Source: Microcaldota archaeon (GTDB lineage: Archaea > Micrarchaeota > Micrarchaeia > Micrarchaeales > CABMGC01). Taken from it: a stretch of 49,469 bases of DNA. The position numbers and the translations under genes were made by a program. The stretch's first letter is position 1. Every line of letters begins with the position of its first letter. The stretch spans positions 1 to 49,469 of the forward strand of contig JAJZYR010000006.1 in assembly GCA_021797995.1 (NCBI GenBank), read 5' to 3'. The notes beneath the pieces are model-generated. The model was given only the letters and a program-made list of their open reading frames with translations. It had not been told where the DNA came from and ran no database searches. Below, in pieces: positions 7,572 through 16,142 of this stretch.

Positions 7572-8533
7572 CCCAGTCAAACATGGTAACGGCGATAAAC
7601 AGTGCACTCCAGCAGGCAATGACAGAGAACGAGGACATTGTTGTGCTCGGGGAGGATGTCGGGAGAGACGGCGGCGTCTTTAGGGTAACAGAGGGGCTTC
7701 TTGACAAGTTTGGCGAGGCCCGGGTAATGGATACGCCGCTTTCCGAGTCCGGAATTATCGGGACCTCCATCGGAATGGCCATGGCCGGCCTTCATCCCAT
7801 ATCTGAAATACAGTTTGCGGGCTTCATGTTCCTCGGCTTCAGCCAGTTGGTGAACCATGCGGCAAGATACAGGAGCAGGACAAGGGGCTCATTTACCGTG
7901 CCGATGGTCGTGCGGACGCCTGTCAGCGGCGGAGTGAGGACGCTGGAGCACCATTCCGAGAGCCCTGAGGTATATTACTCCCACATGGGTGGCCTCATAG
8001 TCGTAGAGCCCTCAACGCCATACGATGCAAAGGGGCTTATGATCAAGGCTGCGAGAATGGACGACCCTGTGGTCTTCCTAGAGCCTACAAAGCTTTACAG
8101 GCTCTTCAAGCAGGAGGTTCCTGACGAGGCTTACGAAGTGGAGATAGGAAAGGCGAGCACGATCAGGGAAGGTAGCGCCCTCAGCATAATAACGTACGGG
8201 ACCATGGTGTCGGTAGTTAGGGATGTTGTCGAGAGGAAGAAGGTAGACGCAGAAATTATAGACCTGAGGACGATAAACCCGCTTGACGAGAAAGCGGTTC
8301 TTGACAGCGCAAAGAAGACGGGAAGGGTGGTTATCGTCCACGAGGCGTCGCTCAGCTTCGGAGCAGGGGCTGAGATTGCTGCGAGGATTGCCGAGAAGGC
8401 GATCTTCGAGCTCGACGCGCCTGTCATACGGGTTGCATCTCCGAGCCTGCCTTATCCATTTCCAGGATATGAGCGATATTACCTGCCGAATGCGGCAAAG
8501 ATCTCGCAGGCGATAGACAAGGTATTAAGGTGA
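7568..8533 (+). CDS. pdhB: 2-oxoacid (pyruvate-type) dehydrogenase E1 subunit beta
   Basis: 321 residues, typical for E1 beta. It completes the E1 active site and contacts the E2 core. Recognisable segments are VVLGEDVGRDGGVFRVTEGL at the N-terminus (with the Glu that activates ThDP), DTPLSESGIIG, the EIQFAGFM block, RTPVSGGVRTLEHHSESPE, and a C-terminal transketolase-like domain with DLRTINPLDEKAVLDS and the VHEASLSFG motif. The start overlaps the E1 alpha stop (ATGA), implying coupled translation and equal dosage. Confidence 0.92.
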   Translation: MTQSNMVTAINSALQQAMTENEDIVVLGEDVGRDGGVFRVTEGLLDKFGEARVMDTPLSESGIIGTSIGMAMAGLHPISEIQFAGFMFLGFSQLVNHAARYRSRTRGSFTVPMVVRTPVSGGVRTLEHHSESPEVYYSHMGGLIVVEPSTPYDAKGLMIKAARMDDPVVFLEPTKLYRLFKQEVPDEAYEVEIGKASTIREGSALSIITYGTMVSVVRDVVERKKVDAEIIDLRTINPLDEKAVLDSAKKTGRVVIVHEASLSFGAGAEIAARIAEKAIFELDAPVIRVASPSLPYPFPGYERYYLPNAAKISQAIDKVLR

Positions 8534-8537
8534 ACGT

Positions 8538-9773
8538 ATGCAGATACTTAAATTTGTTGACATCGGGGAGGGGATAACGGAAGGGCACGTGCAGAAATGG
8601 CTCGTCAGTGACGGCGATGCCGTGAAGGAAGACCAGCCGATCGTTCAGATAGAGACCGACAAGGCGGTTGTAAACCTGCCTTCCCCGGCAGGCGGGACGG
8701 TAAGAATAGCAGCAAAGGAAAACACTACCGTGAATATAGGGGACGTCATTGCATGGATTGGGGATCCATCCGAACTCTCAAGTATGCATGTGCAGCAGGC
8801 GCCGCCGCAGTTACAGGAGAAAAAGGAGGTTGAGGCAGTGCAATCGCAGCAGGAGCAGAAAGAGGCTGTTCAGGAGGGGCGCAATGGAGCTATTGCGACT
8901 CCGGCAATCAGGCGGCTGGCAAGGGAGCTGGGGATCGACATCGCGCGGGTCCGTGGAACAGGCCCGGAAGGGAGGGTCCTGGAAAATGACATACGGGCTG
9001 CTGCGGTCAGGCTGCGGCAGCAGGCTAATGCTGCGCCAAAGTTCTCCGAGACCCTCGAGGAGCAGCATACTGGCGAGGTAGAAAGGATTCCGCTCTCGCA
9101 GACAAGAAAGGCCATCGCAAGAAACATGGAACTCTCGCTGCTGATACCCAGCGCCGCGCACATGGACCTGATAAATGCGACTTACTTATACCGCATAGTA
9201 AAGAAGGAAAAGCCCAATGCGGAGAAGCTCGGGGTAAAGCTATCATTCCTTCCATTCATAATAAAGGCGGTTGTGGAGGCGCTCAGGGAGAACCAGAGGT
9301 TCAACGCAAGCTATGACCACGAGACCCAGGAGATCATACTGAAGAAATATTACAATATAGGGTTGGCTGCCGAGGGGCCTGATGGGCTCAAGGTGGTCGT
9401 CATAAAGCAGGCAGACAAGAAGAGCATACTGCAGATCGCAAAGGAGATACAGGAGCTGCACGAGAAGGTCATCAGCCGGACGATAGCGCTTGATGAGATG
9501 CGCGACAGCACGTTTACCATAACCAACATCGGCAGCCTCGGTGGTGGATACCTGTCCGTTCCTATAATAAATCCACCAGAAGTTGCAATACTCGGGATAC
9601 ATCTAATAAGGGACAGCGCAGTGATTGAGGATGGACAAATCAAGATAGGCAAGGTGCTCCCGTTCTCGTTGGTCTTCGACCACAGGGCTGTCGACGGAGC
9701 GGATGCCGTACTGTTCGGAAACGCGCTGATAAAATACCTCGAGGACCCCGAGTTCCTGGAGATGCTTGGCTGA
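8538..9773 (+). CDS. pdhC: 2-oxoacid dehydrogenase E2, dihydrolipoyl acyltransferase
   Basis: 411 residues with the full E2 order: one lipoyl domain (1-80) with the lipoylated Lys in ETDKAV at residue 42; a Gln/Glu-rich linker (about 85-115); a peripheral subunit-binding domain (about 118-153, ATPAIRRLARELGIDI, then GPEGRVLENDI); and the catalytic acyltransferase domain ending in DHRAVDGAD with the active-site His382 and Asp386. It moves the acyl group from E1 to CoA through its lipoyl arm and builds the core of the complex. A single lipoyl domain is the usual archaeal and Gram-positive state. It lies 4 bp after E1 beta, and E3 starts right after its stop. A lipoate-attachment enzyme is needed but is not in this window. 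Confidence 0.93.
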   Translation: MQILKFVDIGEGITEGHVQKWLVSDGDAVKEDQPIVQIETDKAVVNLPSPAGGTVRIAAKENTTVNIGDVIAWIGDPSELSSMHVQQAPPQLQEKKEVEAVQSQQEQKEAVQEGRNGAIATPAIRRLARELGIDIARVRGTGPEGRVLENDIRAAAVRLRQQANAAPKFSETLEEQHTGEVERIPLSQTRKAIARNMELSLLIPSAAHMDLINATYLYRIVKKEKPNAEKLGVKLSFLPFIIKAVVEALRENQRFNASYDHETQEIILKKYYNIGLAAEGPDGLKVVVIKQADKKSILQIAKEIQELHEKVISRTIALDEMRDSTFTITNIGSLGGGYLSVPIINPPEVAILGIHLIRDSAVIEDGQIKIGKVLPFSLVFDHRAVDGADAVLFGNALIKYLEDPEFLEMLG

Positions 9774-9777
9774 GTTC

Positions 9778-11148
9778 ATGGTAATGGGATCACTTCCTGA
9801 GAATGTCGACCTTGCTGTCATAGGCGGAGGCGTGGGTGGATACGTGGCCGCGATAAGGGCAGCGGAACTTGGGCTCAGCGTGACGCTTGTGGAGAAGGAA
9901 AAGCTCGGGGGCCACTGCCTCAACTATGCATGCATACCTTCTAAGACGCTTATACACATTGCCGATCTGTTCTATGAGATGCAGCACGCTGGGAAGTTTG
10001 GCATTATTACAAATGGAGCCAGAATAGACGCGAAGGCGATGTACGACTGGAGGATAGGGGTGTCAAAGAGGCTTGAGGACGGCGTGTCGTTCCTGTGCAA
10101 GTCCAATGGAGTCGAGGTCGTCAAGGGCGCAGCCACTTTCCTCTCCTCCAGCGAACTGCAGATAACCGATGGCATATCGCTGAGCTTTAAAAAGGCAATA
10201 ATCGCCACAGGTTCAATGCCCATGGCCCTAAAGGGATTCGAGTTCGGAGGCAATATAATCGACTATAAGGGGGCGCTGATGCTTGACAGGATACCTGAAA
10301 GCATGGCCATAATTGGGGCTTCTTACGTCGCTGTTGAGATAGGGATGCTGTACGCGAAGCTTGGGTCTGAAGTGCATATAATAGCGCGGTCTGACGTCCT
10401 CTCGCGCTTTGATCCAGAGGCAGCTGCTCTTGTAAAGAGGAGGATGTCGGAACTTGGGGTAAAGGTGCACTCGGGTGCCGAGGCCACATCGCACTCCGGA
10501 ACATCAGTAAAGCTAAGTACGGGTGAGGAGATAAAAGTAGAGGTAATAGTGGTTGCAGTAGGGCTCGCGCCGTACACTGAGGGTCTTGGGCTCGAAAATA
10601 CGCAGGTCAGGCTTGACGATAAGGGGTTTGTACAGGTCGACTCATCGCTGTTGACTTCGGACAGGAACATATTCGCGATAGGTGACGTCGCCGGCGAGCC
10701 GATGCTCGCCCACAAGGCGATAAGGCAGGGCGTCGTGGCAGGCGAGGCCGCTGCCGGGCTGAAGTCAGGATATGACAACGTGGTTGTTCCTGCTGTAATC
10801 TTCTCTGACCCCGAGATCGCGATTGCCGGAACCCTAAAAGGGGACGGCATACAGGTTGTAAAGTTCCCAATGACAGGGATAGGAAGGGCGATAGCGCTTG
10901 GAAAGGAATCCGGTTTCGTCAAAATAGCATACGACGGCAAGAAGTTCGTAAGGGGCGTGGAAATAGTCGGACAGGATGCAAATGCGATGATAGCTGAGGC
11001 TGCCCTAGCGATAGAGATGGGGGCGACGCTCGAGGACGTTGCAGACACGATACATCCGCATCCGACCTTCTCCGAGTCGGTGCAGGAGGCCGCAGAGGCC
11101 GCGCTAGGCAGGCCGATACATTACTTTTACGGGAAGATGGCGAGGTAA
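9778..11148 (+). CDS. lpdA: Dihydrolipoamide dehydrogenase (E3)
   Basis: About 456 residues. This flavoprotein reoxidises the E2 lipoyl group and reduces NAD+. An N-terminal FAD-binding loop (AVIGGGVGGYVAAIRAAELG) is followed by the redox disulfide motif GGHCLNYACIPSKTL (Cys-x4-Cys), a second nucleotide-binding loop (IIGASYVAVEIGMLYAKLG) and the C-terminal dimer domain with the catalytic HPHPTFSE motif. The ATG at 9778 follows the E2 stop by 4 bp; an in-frame TTG at 9766 overlapping E2 and an ATG at 9784 are alternatives. It is the last catalytic subunit of the operon; NAD kinase follows. Confidence 0.93.
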   Translation: MVMGSLPENVDLAVIGGGVGGYVAAIRAAELGLSVTLVEKEKLGGHCLNYACIPSKTLIHIADLFYEMQHAGKFGIITNGARIDAKAMYDWRIGVSKRLEDGVSFLCKSNGVEVVKGAATFLSSSELQITDGISLSFKKAIIATGSMPMALKGFEFGGNIIDYKGALMLDRIPESMAIIGASYVAVEIGMLYAKLGSEVHIIARSDVLSRFDPEAAALVKRRMSELGVKVHSGAEATSHSGTSVKLSTGEEIKVEVIVVAVGLAPYTEGLGLENTQVRLDDKGFVQVDSSLLTSDRNIFAIGDVAGEPMLAHKAIRQGVVAGEAAAGLKSGYDNVVVPAVIFSDPEIAIAGTLKGDGIQVVKFPMTGIGRAIALGKESGFVKIAYDGKKFVRGVEIVGQDANAMIAEAALAIEMGATLEDVADTIHPHPTFSESVQEAAEAALGRPIHYFYGKMAR

Positions 11149-11153
11149 CCGTG

Positions 11154-11921
11154 ATGAAAATAAAGCTGGTAGCAATTGAGGAATTTCCGCAGCTGAAGGA
11201 GCTGCGCAAGGCCTTTGAGATATCCGATAGCGGGGAGATATGCATTGCTGTCGGTGGGGATGGGACCTTTGTCAGGGCCGCCGCGGAGTTCAGCGGGCCA
11301 ATCCTGCCGATAAGGAGCGGCATCAGCGGAAGCAGCGGATATTATGCTGATTTATGCATCGATGACATCCCTTTTGTGATAAAGAATCTGAAGAGGAAGC
11401 GATATACTGTGGAGAGGTTGGAGAATAAGATAAGGATAGTGCACAAAGGCAGGCACTATTATGCCGTGAACGAGGCCTCGCTAAGGAACATGCACCAGGA
11501 GGTAAGCTTCAAGATATACGAGGTGGCAAACGGGAAACGCTCCGAGATCTACCCGTATGTCATGGGCGGCGATGGCCTGCTGATAACAGGGGCTACCGGA
11601 TCCACGGCGTACAATAAGTCTGCCGGAGGCCCAATAATCCTTAGTCCTAGCGTTTTCTGCCTTACCTTCCTTAATGTTGACGGGCCTTACAGGAATCCCA
11701 TAGTTGTAGATGCAAACAGGAAGATTGAGGTGGAGATTGTAAAGTACAGCGGCATCCTGGATTACGACGGGAAGCGGATAGCTGCGATAAAGCCAGGTGG
11801 GAAGTTCGAGGTAGAGCTTTCTGACAGGGAGCTTGATATAGTAAGGTTTCCGGGCAGAAAGGAAAGCATCGCACGCAAACTTGACAGGATAATAACAAGC
11901 AGGATGGTAAAGGAGCTCTGA
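11154..11921 (+). CDS. nadK: NAD kinase
   Basis: About 255 residues. It phosphorylates NAD (and in many archaea NADH) to NADP(H). Family motifs are GGDGTF near residues 35-40 and the ATGSTAYNKSAGGPI nucleotide-binding segment, plus the acidic NE motif (AVNEASL). The start is ATG 11154, directly after GTG 11151; the gene begins 5 bp after the E3 stop, so it is probably cotranscribed with the NADH-producing dehydrogenase. That link between NADH formation and NADP supply is inferred from position. Confidence 0.9.
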   Translation: MKIKLVAIEEFPQLKELRKAFEISDSGEICIAVGGDGTFVRAAAEFSGPILPIRSGISGSSGYYADLCIDDIPFVIKNLKRKRYTVERLENKIRIVHKGRHYYAVNEASLRNMHQEVSFKIYEVANGKRSEIYPYVMGGDGLLITGATGSTAYNKSAGGPIILSPSVFCLTFLNVDGPYRNPIVVDANRKIEVEIVKYSGILDYDGKRIAAIKPGGKFEVELSDRELDIVRFPGRKESIARKLDRIITSRMVKEL

Positions 11922-11973
11922 CTGACGTTTCGGCATCGTTCCGGAAGGCTCTGCGGCAAGCACTGCCAGGAGT

Positions 11974-12843
11974 TCAGAGCAGGCCTTCCGTGCGCAGTGC
12001 GTTGACAAAGGTGCAGACCTCATCGAGGTTCGCTTCTGATATCGCCTCTACGTTCAGGCCTATCGGCACCTTTATGCCGCTGCTTCTTGCATAGTCCTCC
12101 ACATCCGAGAGGACTCCTGAGCATATCCTGTTTGACTCCAAGCCTATGTTCCTGCTCCTACGAAGCGCAGCCTCTGTCCCAGCCGACATATCTGCACCAA
12201 GCCATTTCAGGAAGTCTATGTCGAAGGAGTTCTTCGGGGCTGGAAGGCTTATGAAGAAAGCTGCCGGTCTTATGCCAAGCCTCTCGCACTCGGTTCCGTA
12301 TCCGCCGATGAGCCTTATCACAGGCGCAGATTCAAACATAACCTGTGTCGTGAAGAACGAGGCGCCGCTCTCCGTCTTGGACAGCACTCGGCTTAGCTCG
12401 CCATCGCGTGACGGTATGCAGACATTTCCGACTGCTACTCCGCCAACCCTGGCTGCAGCGCGGTTCGCTTCTGCCACCGACGGTCCGGGGTAGATGCTGC
12501 CCCCCTTGCTGCCGCCGACAAATATTAACCTGTCCATTCCGTACCTTGAAATGCTCTCATATATCCATGATTCGAGGTCATGTGCCGATGAAAGATATAC
12601 GACAACCTTGTTCGGTATGCTTGCTATTCCGGTCCCTCTCCTCAGCAGTGCGCAGAATTCCCTCGCATCGTAGTGCTTGTAGAGCGGTGCCCCAAGGTAA
12701 TTCTCCTCGATGATCTCGGGTACGTTCAGGTAGTCTACCCTGCCCATGCCCTTGACGGCCAAGCACACCCTATCAGCAGAAGCCCTTGCCTTCGAGTCTG
12801 ACGCCCTCCTCGATGGCGGGGTTACCTCAAGCATCAGCTGCAT
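11974..12843 (-). CDS. Methylenetetrahydrofolate reductase-like protein
   Basis: About 289 residues resembling a TIM-barrel MTHFR (MetF family): an N-terminal MLEVTPPS strand where MTHFRs have the EFxPP motif, a central GGSKGG-YPGPSV segment, the SRDGELSRVLSKTESGASFFTTQVMF block typical of MetF (a Lys, then Gly-Ala, then TQ), and PLIA-like segments near the end. It would supply methyl-tetrahydrofolate or a methylated pterin to the methionine synthase encoded just upstream (4-bp gap). The ATG at 12843 is chosen because frame further upstream only shadows that gene; an ATG at 12834 is also possible. The pterin used and whether FAD is bound are not visible. Confidence 0.7.
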   Translation of the reverse strand: MQLMLEVTPPSRRASDSKARASADRVCLAVKGMGRVDYLNVPEIIEENYLGAPLYKHYDAREFCALLRRGTGIASIPNKVVVYLSSAHDLESWIYESISRYGMDRLIFVGGSKGGSIYPGPSVAEANRAAARVGGVAVGNVCIPSRDGELSRVLSKTESGASFFTTQVMFESAPVIRLIGGYGTECERLGIRPAAFFISLPAPKNSFDIDFLKWLGADMSAGTEAALRRSRNIGLESNRICSGVLSDVEDYARSSGIKVPIGLNVEAISEANLDEVCTFVNALRTEGLL

Positions 12844-12847
12844 GCCA

Positions 12848-14035
12848 TCATCCCTCGCCGAATTCAGCCCTTGCCAGCGCCGCGCCCTCTGCCATGCTGC
12901 ACAGCTTTGCGAAGGCCACGTTCCAGCGCCGTGTGCGCAGTCCGCAGTCAGGATTGACCTGCACCCTGCCTGGATCGCCAAGCACCTTTGCAGCATACAG
13001 TATCCTATCCCTTACCACCTGCGGCGTCTCTATCAGATCTGAATGTATGTCTATAACGCCGACACCTATCTTTGCCTTCATCTTATACTCCCTGAACAGC
13101 TGCAATGCCTTGAATGTGCCCCTGTCCACCTCTTCCGGCTTGAAGTTTTCCGGCGATGCATGGTTCGTAAACTCAATAAGGTAAGAGTCGGCAATGCAGT
13201 CCGCAAGTGCCGGAAAGAGTGATGCATAATTGCTGTAGCAGAGGTGCACCGCCTTCTCGATTCCTGCCGGAATGGACTTGAACGATGCGTTTATCGCCTC
13301 TACGAACAGCAATGATTCGTTCTCGTTCGTGGCAGCCGCCGGCTCGTCTATCTGTATGACCTGCGCGCCTGCCTTTGCAAGGGCGGTTACCGCGGGATTA
13401 AGCACGTTCGCGGCGAAATCCAGGACCGCGTCTCTCCTGGCCCCGCTTATTGCCGCGCCTCCCTTTTCGCCGCCTGCCTCCCTGGCGGTGCGGTAATACT
13501 CAAGGTACGACCAGTCCGCCATGGTATACGGGCCGGTAAGGCATGGCTTCGGTACCCTCCTCGTATGTTTTCTTACAAAGTCGAACTCGTCCACGAAGAA
13601 GGCCTTTCCGGCAGCAGTTATTGAAACCCCTGACCTTACTGTCCCCTTCCTAAAGTAGTTGGCATCGAACGCATTCAGCGTCCCTGCCGGCTCTATTCCG
13701 TCAACAAATCTGGCCATGAAGTCGTACATCTCCGTCCTGGGCTGTTCGCCGTTGAAGACCCTGTCCAGGCCTGCAAGCTCCTGCATCCTTATGGCATATA
13801 ACGTCGAGATATCTATGATCCTGCCCTTCTCAGCCTGTGTGAGCTCCCCTCCTTTCTGCAAGAGCCCGCTTCCCATCCCGTTGGCAAGCTCGGCCCTCTC
13901 GTCCACTCCTAGCCGCTCTCCCCATAGGAGCGCAGATGCCACAGATGCCCTGTCATGCGGGCCGGACAGCTTCTGCCTCCATATGGGCCTTTGCAGGCTT
14001 CCTATCTCCTGCGTGGTAAATAAATCATGCATCAT
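12848..14035 (-). CDS. metE: Methionine synthase, cobalamin-independent, catalytic domain (MetE C-terminal type)
   Basis: 395 residues corresponding to the C-terminal, zinc-binding half of classical MetE. Zinc and substrate residues are visible as a His-x-Cys (VHLCYSNYA), a Glu in QIDEPA, and a Cys in NPDCGLRTR. The N-terminus (TTQEIGSLQRP) matches archaeal core-MetE proteins. It transfers a methyl group to homocysteine to make methionine. Its start overlaps the stop of the upstream MetE-N-like gene (ATGA), and an MTHFR-like gene follows, so the three-gene unit looks like one methionine operon. In archaea with such split enzymes the methyl donor may be a corrinoid protein instead of folate. 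Confidence 0.88.
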   Translation of the reverse strand: MMHDLFTTQEIGSLQRPIWRQKLSGPHDRASVASALLWGERLGVDERAELANGMGSGLLQKGGELTQAEKGRIIDISTLYAIRMQELAGLDRVFNGEQPRTEMYDFMARFVDGIEPAGTLNAFDANYFRKGTVRSGVSITAAGKAFFVDEFDFVRKHTRRVPKPCLTGPYTMADWSYLEYYRTAREAGGEKGGAAISGARRDAVLDFAANVLNPAVTALAKAGAQVIQIDEPAAATNENESLLFVEAINASFKSIPAGIEKAVHLCYSNYASLFPALADCIADSYLIEFTNHASPENFKPEEVDRGTFKALQLFREYKMKAKIGVGVIDIHSDLIETPQVVRDRILYAAKVLGDPGRVQVNPDCGLRTRRWNVAFAKLCSMAEGAALARAEFGEG

Positions 14036-15009
14036 AAAGCGCCTTTAAAAGCTGCAAGGCCCTCGATCTTCCGTAGCGCAGTCTCGAACGGCACGTCGTA
14101 AAGCCTGTCATTAGGGCCTATATAATACCTTCCTGGAAAGTCGGAGCCTGACAGGAACTCCCTTACGGTAGAACCGATCGTGCCTATGGATTCGATTCCC
14201 GTGCTGGCTCCGTCGACCACGCCAAGCATCACGTCCTTCTTCGTTTCTACTGCCACAGAGTTGCTGAATATTGCATCTACCCCGACAAAATCCGCCCTCG
14301 ACTGCTCAACCAGCGGAAGAACTGCAGCGGCCTCTGCCAGGGGAAAACTTACTCCTAAGACCATGCCGTCGTGCTTTACGGCGGATATTGATTCTGCATA
14401 CCACTCCGGCGCGTCGAAGCAGCCCCTGGACCTCTCGTAGCCCACTGTATGATCAACCAACAAAACACACCTGTATCCCTTTTCATAAAGTCTCGGGGCG
14501 CTCTTTGCTATCGCACCTGCATAGTCTTTTGCCAGCTCCCTGCCATCGTTGTAGAATCTGTCCTCGACAAGCCTTGAGAATGAATATGGCGATGGAAGAA
14601 ATATAACGGAATTGCTGCCAAGCGCCGGAACAACGTCGGACAGTTCGCCGCCTTCGCAGTCTATCCTCCCATTGACCAGCGGCTTCCTGTAAAAGGTATT
14701 TGTCCTGAACCACCTGGTAACAGGGCCAACCGAATCCTCACCGGCGGAGCGCCTTGAGGCAAATCCCCTGAAAGATCTTGCTATCGGCCTAAGTATATCA
14801 AGCCAGTCTAGCTGCCCGGCAGAGAGGTACGCGAAACCGTCCTGCCTTGCAACTATCTCCTTCTCATCGTCGCCTATGGCAGACTTGAAGTCAGACTCCG
14901 TTGCATAGCCATCCCTGAAGGCCCTGTGCACCCGCGCCGTAGCATTTGATCTGGAAGCCAGCCCTGAAAGCATGGCGCCGAGGAATTTATGGTCCGACAA
15001 TGTTACCAC
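14032..15009 (-). CDS. MetE N-terminal-domain-like protein
   Basis: 325 residues similar in layout to the N-terminal half of MetE-type methionine synthases encoded as a separate gene in archaea. Visible features are WFRTNTFYRKP, VIFLPSPYSFSRLVED, a VDHTVGYERSRG strand, and a C-terminal GVVDGASTGIESI strand-turn. The zinc ligands of the catalytic half are absent. Overlap with the catalytic-domain gene by ATGA suggests a two-protein enzyme. The start is GTG 15009; a TTG at 15000 is the nearest alternative. Confidence 0.75.
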   Translation of the reverse strand: MVTLSDHKFLGAMLSGLASRSNATARVHRAFRDGYATESDFKSAIGDDEKEIVARQDGFAYLSAGQLDWLDILRPIARSFRGFASRRSAGEDSVGPVTRWFRTNTFYRKPLVNGRIDCEGGELSDVVPALGSNSVIFLPSPYSFSRLVEDRFYNDGRELAKDYAGAIAKSAPRLYEKGYRCVLLVDHTVGYERSRGCFDAPEWYAESISAVKHDGMVLGVSFPLAEAAAVLPLVEQSRADFVGVDAIFSNSVAVETKKDVMLGVVDGASTGIESIGTIGSTVREFLSGSDFPGRYYIGPNDRLYDVPFETALRKIEGLAAFKGAL

Positions 15010-15053
15010 GTCTGTCGATTATTATTTGAGATGCCCGCCTGATAAACCTTGCG

Positions 15054-16124
15054 TTAGTCCGGCATATTACTACTGGTATTCAAAGCGGCGGGCTGCTGCT
15101 GCGTTATGCAGTGGAGTGCACCAAAGCCGTAAACAAGCTCCCTGCAGCCTATGCCGACAACCGCCCTGCCCGGGAAAAGCTCCCTGAGTATCTCCAGGGC
15201 GCGCAGGTCATTGCTGCCACCGAATGTTGGTACGAGAACCTTCCTATTCGCTATATAGAAGTTGGCATAGCTCGCAGGAAGCCTCTGTCCATTATATGCA
15301 ACGGCCTCGGGCATAGGCAGCGGCACGACATTCAGTCTGTTCCCATCCTGATCCCTTGCCATTCTCAGCAGTTCGTAGTTCTGCCTTAATATGGCGAAGT
15401 TTTCGTCTTCCTGGTCCTCCTCCAGTGCACATACCACAGTGTCATCGTTGACGAATCTTGCTATGTCGTCGACGTGGCCGTCCGTGTCGTCTCCGGCTAT
15501 TCCTCCTTTCAGCCAGATGATATTGGTTGCACCGAGATAGTCGTGCAGGTTCTTTTCTATGACCTCCCTGCTCATCTGCGGATTGCGGTTCCTGTTCAGC
15601 AGGCACTGCTCGGTGGTAAGGAAGGTACCTTTGCCGTTTGTGTCTATCGAACCTCCTTCAAGGACCATCGGCACGTCAAACCCCCTCATGCTTCCGATGG
15701 GGATTTTTTCAGGAATGTGCGTGTCATTAAGGAGTTCATAGTACTTGTTTCCCCATGCATTAAACCTCCAGTGCGTGTATGCCACTTCGCCGCCTTCTTT
15801 CGTTAGGAATATGGGTCCATAGTCCCTGAACCAGACATCTCCTGTCCCGATCACGTGTAGTGCCACGTTTTCCATGCCGATACCGTCCGCCTGCAGAAGC
15901 CCAGTGATCCGTGCGGCGTATCCATCACTGTCGACAAGCAGGTTTACTCTCTCTCCGGAATGCAGATTCCTGATGATCTCTATATACGCCTTCTCTGCCC
16001 CGGGCAGGAGCTCTGGGGGAAAGGTCGAGGGATCCTTCGGCCATGCCATCCATGTGCATTCATGCTCTGCCCACTCGGCCGGCATCCTATATCCGAGCTC
16101 AAACGGCAGTTCCTGCTTTTCCAT
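15054..16124 (-). CDS. aguA: Agmatine deiminase
   Basis: 356 residues, the normal length of the peptidyl-arginine-deiminase-like family. It converts agmatine to N-carbamoylputrescine and ammonia. Motifs seen are MPAEWAEHECTWMAWP at the N-terminus, GDVWFRDYGPIFL (substrate carboxylate and Asp), LEGGSIDTNGKGT, the catalytic His in DDTDGHVDDIARF, and the nucleophilic Cys339 in GALHCITQQQP. Its partner aguB lies 18 bp upstream on the same strand, which fixes the pathway. The plain Gln-rich end is normal for the family. Confidence 0.95.
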   Translation of the reverse strand: MEKQELPFELGYRMPAEWAEHECTWMAWPKDPSTFPPELLPGAEKAYIEIIRNLHSGERVNLLVDSDGYAARITGLLQADGIGMENVALHVIGTGDVWFRDYGPIFLTKEGGEVAYTHWRFNAWGNKYYELLNDTHIPEKIPIGSMRGFDVPMVLEGGSIDTNGKGTFLTTEQCLLNRNRNPQMSREVIEKNLHDYLGATNIIWLKGGIAGDDTDGHVDDIARFVNDDTVVCALEEDQEDENFAILRQNYELLRMARDQDGNRLNVVPLPMPEAVAYNGQRLPASYANFYIANRKVLVPTFGGSNDLRALEILRELFPGRAVVGIGCRELVYGFGALHCITQQQPAALNTSSNMPD

Positions 16125-16142
16125 AGTGAAAACCCTGGTGGT

